NCBI GenBank assembly: GCA_023374045.1 | Contig: CM041780.1 | Location: forward strand, 95,389,005-95,453,004 | Direction: 5' to 3' | DNA from: Limonium bicolor | Lineage: Eukaryota > Streptophyta > Magnoliopsida > Caryophyllales > Plumbaginaceae | DNA: 64,000 bases | Part shown: piece by piece, positions 58,045 to 64,000 of the stretch | Position numbering within the stretch: position 1 is the stretch's first letter | How the letters are laid out: every line of letters starts with the position of its first letter | The notes under the pieces: generated by a model | The model's database searches: none | What the model was told of the DNA's origin: nothing | The model's input: the letters and a program-made list of their open reading frames with translations, nothing else | Position numbers and translations under genes: made by a program

Positions 58045-58100
58045 GTTCTTCGAATGCATATATTATTGATTAATATCATAATATCGTGCATTTGAAGAAC
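58045..58100. repeat. Inverted repeat upstream of TNPD
   Basis: GTTCTTCGAATGCA (58045-58058) pairs with TGCATTTGAAGAAC (58087-58100) with one mismatch. The AT-rich interior could extend the stem or be a very short MITE-like insert. Confidence 0.7.
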
Positions 58101-58269
58101 TGTAGGGAGATGCTGCCGAAATTTTCAATAAATTACATATTAAAAACACGTTCACCGGTGGGATTTAATACTCATGGATGGATTTAGGTTGATAAGATAC
58201 AAAAGTGTAAAGACTCTGCCACGGGTGACGGTATGAAATGGCTGCCTTCATATAAATAGCTAGAAGGAT

Positions 58270-61200
58270 ATGGAACGTTCATGGATTTACAGCGGAAATT
58301 TGGAGGACAAGTTTTTAGAAGGAGTTGATAAGTTATGCACGGTGTTGGCGAACAATCTGAAACCTACAGACAAGGGATACATATTTTGTCCGTGTATCGA
58401 CTGCCAAAACAATCTGAGATATCGCGGCGTTGAAACAATTAAGGAACATCTGATCCACCGCGGTTTTACAAAAGATTTCCAAGACATAATCCGATGGCAT
58501 GGTCAGAGTGCGTTCGATGTTATTAAGCCTGACGAAGGGGATAATGGTCAGGCAAACACAGAAACAGAACTTGGAGATGATACAGTTGCTGGTGACCCAG
58601 AAGACGTTACAGGGAACGTTGAGCCAGATTTCTGGGATGATGACATTGAGACTATGCTCGAAGATGTGGAACGACATTACTCTAACACACCAGACAAGCA
58701 TGAAAATTTGTTGGATTCATCCAAAACACCGTTGTACCCCGGGTGTGACCCTGCAAAGTTAAGCAAGTTGAGTGTCGTCCTCAAGCTATTCAACTTGAAA
58801 GCGAAACACGGCTGGAGCGACGTAAGTTTCACTGACCTCCTGGAACTATTGAAATACGTTCTTCCGGTGGACAACGTTTTACCAACGACTACGTACTCAG
58901 CCAAAAAAATGATGTGCCCAATGGGTATGGGGTACCAGAAAATTCATGCTTGTCCAAATGGTTGCATGCTGTTTTGGAAATCGGATGAATTTGCTGAAAG
59001 CTGTTCAGCATGTGGAGCGTCACGGTATAAGAAACAACAAACTCACATCAGCGGTAGTAAGAAAGGTTCACCAGCTAAGGTACTGTGGTACCTGCCCATC
59101 ATTCCAAGGTTCAGACGTTTGTTCTCCATTGAGAAAGACGCAGAGAATCTTCGGTGGCATTCAGTTCACAGGAAAAAGGATGGCAGATTAAGACATCCCG
59201 CTGATGCACCACAGTGGAGAAACATAGACGTAAAATTTCCTGAGTTTGGTAACGAACCGAGAAACCTAAGGCTAGGCTTGTGCACGGATGGGATGAACCC
59301 TTACGGTACTTTGAGTAGCATACACAGTACCTGGCCTGTGCTTTTGGTTATTTACAATCTACCGCCGTGGTTATGCATGAAACCAAGACACATCTTGTTG
59401 TCTTTGTAATATCTGGTCCAAAGCAACCGGGCAACAAAATTGACGTATTCCTACAACCTTTGATAGAGGATCTACAACTCTTGTGGAATGAAGGGGCTAC
59501 GGTTTACGACTCATTCAGTAAAGAGGACTTCAATTTGCGTGCATGTTGTACTGCACAATCAATGATTTCCCCGCCTATGGTAATCTTTCAGGCTATTCAA
59601 TCAAGGGGGCGTTGGCGTGTCCGATTTGTGGTGAAAACACTTGTAGCATTCGCTTGAAACATAGTGGGAAAACCGTGTATATGGGCCACCGAAAAATGCT
59701 TCCAAAAGGACATAAGTATCGAAAGATGGCGAAAGAGTTCGATGGGAAAACTGATCACAGCATGGCGCGCCAGCCTTTGACAGGTACAGAGATTTACAAA
59801 AAGTTGGATAATATTGTGAACAACTTCGGGCCGCCAACCAAAAGTGGTGAAAAAAGTGTCTGGAAAAAGAAATCAATATTTTGGGAACTAGAGTACTGGC
59901 AGCATCTAGAGGTTAGACATTGTATCGATGGGATGCATGTCGAGAAGAACGTGGGTGAAAGTGTCACTAGCACTCTTTTGAACATAAAAGGAAAGACAAA
60001 GGATCATTTGAAAGGAAGAAAAGATTTAATTGAGTTGGGCATACGCACAGAGCTTGGCCCGCAAGAACGTGGAAAACGCACATTCTTGCCTCCTGCCTGT
60101 CACACTCTGTCTAAAGAAGAGAAACATAGTCTATGCAGTACCCTTTACAACATCAAGGTGCCATCAGGTTACTCCTCAAACATAAGAAACCTAGTGTCCA
60201 TGACAGATTTCAAATTAGTAGGAATGAAATCTCACGATTATCATGTCCTACTTCAAGAATTTTTGCCAATTGCACTACGTGGGATCTTGCCGGATGCTGT
60301 CAGACACACAATCACAAACGTCAGTGTCTTCCTCAAATCCATTTCGTCTAAGTTCTTGATGTGGACACTCTGTCTAAATTACAAAAGGATCTTATTGTGA
60401 CAATGTGCCAGCTGGAGATGTATTTTCCTCCATCGTTCTTCGACATAATGATACATCTCCTCGTGCATCTTGTAAGAGAGATTCTGATGTGTGGTCCTTT
60501 GTACCTTCGCTACATGTATCCGTTCGAAAGGTACATGGGTGTCCTGAAGAAGAAAATGAAGAACCGTCGTCCAGAGGGTAGTATTATAGAGGGCACTATC
60601 ACAGAGGAAGTTGTAGACTTCTGCACCAATTACCTAGAAGGTGTCGATACCATTGGACTTCCACGTTCTAGACACGAGGGCAGATTGAAGGGTGTTGGCA
60701 CGGTTGGAAGGAAACTGAAAAGAATTGACATAGACACTCTTAACAAAGCTCATTTAGTTGTGCTAATCATCTTGAAGATGTGAACCATACTTTGATGAAC
60801 ACTTGTGTGTTTTAAGAGCACAATATCCAAACATGAGTGACGTTAGACTACAAAATGAGCAGAATAGGACATTTGTCCGATGGTTCAAAGAGAGAGTGTT
60901 GTCCGATCAGTCCACGAATGTGCCTGAACTGATTAAAGTAGTTGCATTTGGACCAAATCTGGATGTAATTTCTTATGAGGGGTACGATGTCAACGGATTC
61001 ACCTTTTTCACAGAACGTCAGGATCAGAAGTCAACGAATCAAAACAGTGGTGTAGAGCTTGAAGCTTATCAAAACTTATATGACATCGGTGTCGTGGGTC
61101 ATAGTCCTGTCTCGGTACAACAATATTTCGGTGTTATACAAGACATCTGGGTATTGGACTACAACAGCTACGAAATGTGTGTTTTCCGCTGTAACTGGGT

Positions 61201-61525
61201 TAACAACAATCATGGCTACCGTGAGGAGGAGCATGGTATGAAACTGGTTGATCTGTCTAGAGCTACTCCCACGGTTGAGCCATTCGTTGTTGGGACGAAG
61301 GTTAAGCAGATATTTATGTAACTGATCCCTGTAATCCTAGATGGTCTGTTGTGCTTAAAGGGAGAAGAGGAATAGTTGGTGTGGATGGTGTGGTGTGATG
61401 AGGATGAGTATGATGCAGAAGATGAACCTCCAACTGTTCCTATTTCATTGGAAGAGGCTGAGGTCACAGGTCATCGTGAGTATATACGATCAGACCATAA
61501 CGAGGGAATGTGGGTTGAGAGATAA
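58270..61525 (+). pseudogene. CACTA transposase, TNPD/TNP2 type (frame-broken)
   Basis: Cuts and moves the element. Start MERSWIYSGN is the usual start. Domains: transposase-associated N-terminus (residues about 1-80, CPCIDCQNN...IKEHLIHRGF), acidic linker, TNP2 core (LFNLKAKHGWSDVSFTDLL, MGYQKIHACPNGCMLFWK, CSACGASRYKK, LRLGLCTDGMNPYG, and after shifts ACPICGENT, WELEYWQHLEVRHCIDGMHV), DUF4218-like (MCQLEMYFPPSFFDIMIHLL, YMYPFERYMGVLKKKMKNRR) and DUF4216-like end (YFGVIQDIWVLDYNSYEMCV, KLVDLSRA). Frame breaks near 59395, 59560, 60355, 60785 and 61315, with stop after GMWVER at 61523-61525. Each break looks like a 1-2 nt change, so decay and sequencing error are both possible. Confidence 0.9.
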
Positions 61526-61647
61526 TGGTGTATGTAAGTTATTACTATAAAAATTTATATGAAATTAACACTCTTTTATTTATTGCTTGTTTATGACCAT
61601 TATGAAATGCTTAATTTAATTCAAATTGTATTTCAATCCTTGCAGGC

Positions 61648-64000
61648 ATGGCTGATCAGGACATGGCTGATGAAGAGTTCGATTTATTTTGTCGTGAGAG
61701 GAGGAAAATGAGCAGCAAATGGTACCGGTCCCATCTACATCTGCCGCTGCTGCTGTTGCCCCATCCACATCTGCCGCTGCTGCTGTTGGCCCTTCCATGA
61801 GTGCACCTTCTACGAGTGCTACTCAGAGACCCAGAGGTAGAGGTCCGACCCGTGGGTTGAAACTGCAGAAACCGGATCAGATTAGTCTTCTGTGGGACCA
61901 GTATGGGAGGTATGGTGGGGGCAGCAGGTCAGAGTTCGCTAGTATGCTAGGGACTCTGGCCAGATCACATTGCTGCATCAACCACACATGGAAACAAGTC
62001 CCGGAAAAAGTAAAGGAGACCATCTGGAAGAAGGTGCAAGAACGGTACAAGATCCCAGAAGAAGTGAAGAAGACCGTTCTTTCTTTGGTGGCCGGCAAAG
62101 CTAAATCATTCCGCCACTACTTGGTTGAGCATTGGATCAACAGGGTGCCCCCACGTGAGCCTCCGCCGTATGTTGTATACAATGGCATGATAACTGAAGA
62201 GGAGTGGAAGGAGTTCGTTGAGCGGCACGCCACCCCCGAGTTCAGGGTATGTTTGTGTGTACTCTTTTCTTAATTAATGCTCATAATGCTTTATCCCTGA
62301 TTTTCTAATTAATTTCCTGTTGTACTTTCTTAACAGCAAGTACAAGAACAAGCACGACAAAACCGTGAAGCTAATCTCTACCCCCACACCATGGGACGAA
62401 GGGGATATGTGGGCAGCCTCGAGGGATGGAAAGAAGCTGGTTTGCTGACACGGAGGAACGAGGATGGAAGTGAATGCCCGATCGAGGATGTCTCTGAGGC
62501 GAGGAGGGTGCAGATGTACATACTGGGACGCCAGAAAACGACCAGCGAAGGTCAGAGGATATTTCCTAATGCTGCGATGGAACAACTGGCAAACCAAATT
62601 GTAAGTATTTGAAAGTAGCTGTTGAATAATTTACTTATATACTCAAGTGTTTGTTGATCTTAAATCTCGTCATTAACTTCTTTGAAAATTGGACAGTACG
62701 ATGCGGCACAGAGAGGAGAAGTGGACTTACACGCTCCTCCTTCTCAAGACGACGCGCTGAATCAAATGCTTGGGAAGAAGGATCACCCGGGGCGTGTTAG
62801 AGGATTTGGGGGAGAAGTACGTCAGAAGAACGTATTCCCGCCATCTGCTAGGAAGGGTCAGATGAGTGCTGCTGAAGTCGAGGCGATGGTAGAGCGTAAG
62901 TTCGCTGCTGAGCGCCAAGCTAATGACGAGAAACATGCTGCTGAGCGCCGGGCTATCGAGGAGAGGCTGCAGGAAGCGTTGAATGCGATTGCACATGCGA
63001 CTACTCAGCAGCAGCAGCTAGATCCTCCTCGAATGTCTTCCTCGTCTAGTTGTGCTCCGGCCGCTGACCCGTACCCGTTTGCCAACATCCAGGTTAACTT
63101 TGTTTAACTATTTTTCTTCTAAAATAAAGTTATTTAAATAGTATTAGATTGGACTCACTTATTTATTTCACGTATTATCTCTGTTTATTAAAGGAGCAAA
63201 AAAAATGTCGTCTCCAAATACCATTAGACGGGCACCCTGTAGATGCGGCCTACGGGACGGTGTTGCCATCAGGTCCACTCACGCTCATCAGTTTCGTACG
63301 TCTACCCCCATTCTACGCGCGTGTGACCTTGGACCTGATAGTTGATGGATTTGAGCATGCATACCTTCCGATGGCGATTGACAACAAATGCACGCTGATC
63401 GAAGCGAAGGGAGACATATTGCCCTGGCCAGCATGTTATATTGTTGTCACCGATGAGGTAAGACTGTTTGACAACCATTTAGTATCTAATAAAATGCATT
63501 ATTTAGCATTAAGTGTCTAATCTAATCTATTATAGATCCCTGAGCTTCCTCGCCGCGTAACCCGGCCCAGACTAGAAGAGACCAGCGCGCCGGCGAATCC
63601 TGAGATCCCTGAGGTTCCTCGCCGCGTATCCCGGCCCAGAGAAGAAGAGATCAGCGCGCCGACGAATCCTGCCAGAAGGGTATGTTCTAGATAAATGTTT
63701 AATGTTACTATAATAATCAATTAGTAATTATCTTTACATTTATGCTTTATTTTGTGTGTGAAGGGTAAGAATCCAGTGAGTCGGGGTGCGAAAGGTAAGA
63801 ATCCAGCGCCCGTCCGGGGTCGCACCAGGACTTCTGAGGCGCCTAAAAATAAGCTCGCACTGCCACAAAAACTTGTTAATGTTTTGGGGGCCAAGCAGAT
63901 GAATCTCTACGACAAGATCATGGTGAAGTCATCTCAAACTAACAACTTCATGATGACGCTTCCAAAGTCGATGTTTCACTACGAAGAAGATATGATGACG
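61648..64000 (+). CDS. Second CACTA gene, six visible exons (TNPA-type region plus DUF8039-like domain), partial
   Basis: Exons joined by GT...AG introns: 61648-62246, 62337-62600, 62697-63092, 63194-63457, 63536-63679, 63764-64000 (continues). Exon 1 starts MADQDMADEEFDLFCRE after TTGCAG; a 1-nt shift near 61700 leads into an Ala/Ser repeat (VPSTSAAAAVAPSTSAAAAV), then RGRGPTRGLKLQ, ITEEEWKEFVERHATPEF and SLEGWKEAGL, like the plant Ptta/En-Spm (TNPA) family. Exon 3 ends in a coiled coil (VEAMVERKFAAERQANDEKH). Exon 4 (PVDAAYGTVLPSGPLTLISF, FEHAYLPMAIDNKCTLIEAK) resembles DUF8039. Exon 5 is a 22-residue duplication (IPE-L/V-PRRV-T/S-RPR). In relatives a C48 (Ulp1) protease may follow; that part is off the edge. 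Confidence 0.75.

Larger units (their letters stand above)
56242..64000 (+). mobile_element. CACTA (En/Spm-like) DNA transposon, 5' part
   Basis: Begins CACTGGTGGACGG, consistent with CACTA terminal inverted repeats, followed by subterminal hairpin repeats (to 56866), a leader, the TNPD-type transposase gene (58270-61525) and a second spliced gene that runs off the right edge. Three bases before the end are AGT, the expected size of a CACTA duplication; the right end is outside and cannot be compared. Confidence 0.87.

Overview
This window is nuclear DNA of a flowering plant, probably from repeat-rich heterochromatin. I see no free-standing host gene, tRNA, rRNA, operon or bacterial signal. 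Almost every base belongs to a nested stack of LTR retrotransposons plus one CACTA DNA transposon. The families (Tat/Ogre, Tekay-type chromovirus, Athila, Sirevirus-type Copia, CACTA) are typical of angiosperms. A eudicot is my guess only. LAYOUT: (1) 1-5770 is the 5.7-kb LTR of a minus-strand Ogre/Tat element whose body lies beyond the left edge. (2) It interrupts the 3' LTR of 'element A' (5771-19192, minus), a chromovirus with iMet primer site, intron-bearing gag, pol and chromodomain, and 4.1-kb LTRs. (3) A sits in the 3' LTR of 'element C' (19193-37154, minus), a Tat-like element with gag, protease and G-patch but no RT or integrase. (4) C carries 'element D' (21845-30222, minus), an Athila relative with gag and protease but no pol, flanked by a perfect 5-bp duplication GAGCC. 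(5) C sits in the RT of 'element F' (37155-41843, plus), a Sirevirus-like Copia with an env-like ORF. (6) F sits in the integrase of 'element G' (41844 onward, plus), another Tekay-type chromovirus. (7) The 3' LTR of G is split by 'element E' (45950-56085, plus), a degenerate full-length Athila element flanked by CAATC. (8) From 56242 to the right edge runs a CACTA (En/Spm-like) element with a TNPD-type transposase and a second multi-exon gene. Order of insertion inferred from nesting: G, then F, then C, then A and D, then Ogre inside A; E and the CACTA entered G separately. STANDOUT: between gag and protease of element A (12566 to about 13300, minus strand, same sense as the element) lies a nearly complete AlkB-type 2-oxoglutarate/Fe(II) dioxygenase domain. 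It retains HxD, the distal His and the Arg-x5-Arg motif, but is broken by small frameshifts. A captured host demethylase gene inside a Ty3/Gypsy element is the most unusual item here. Other observations: reiterated polypurine-tract-like motifs in every LTR family; CCGGAC-type palindromes in LTRs of five families; conserved noncoding blocks shared by the two Athila elements; and echoes of the primer-binding site inside Tat LTRs. Differences between paired LTRs are rich in 1-nt indels, so some frameshifts could be assembly errors.
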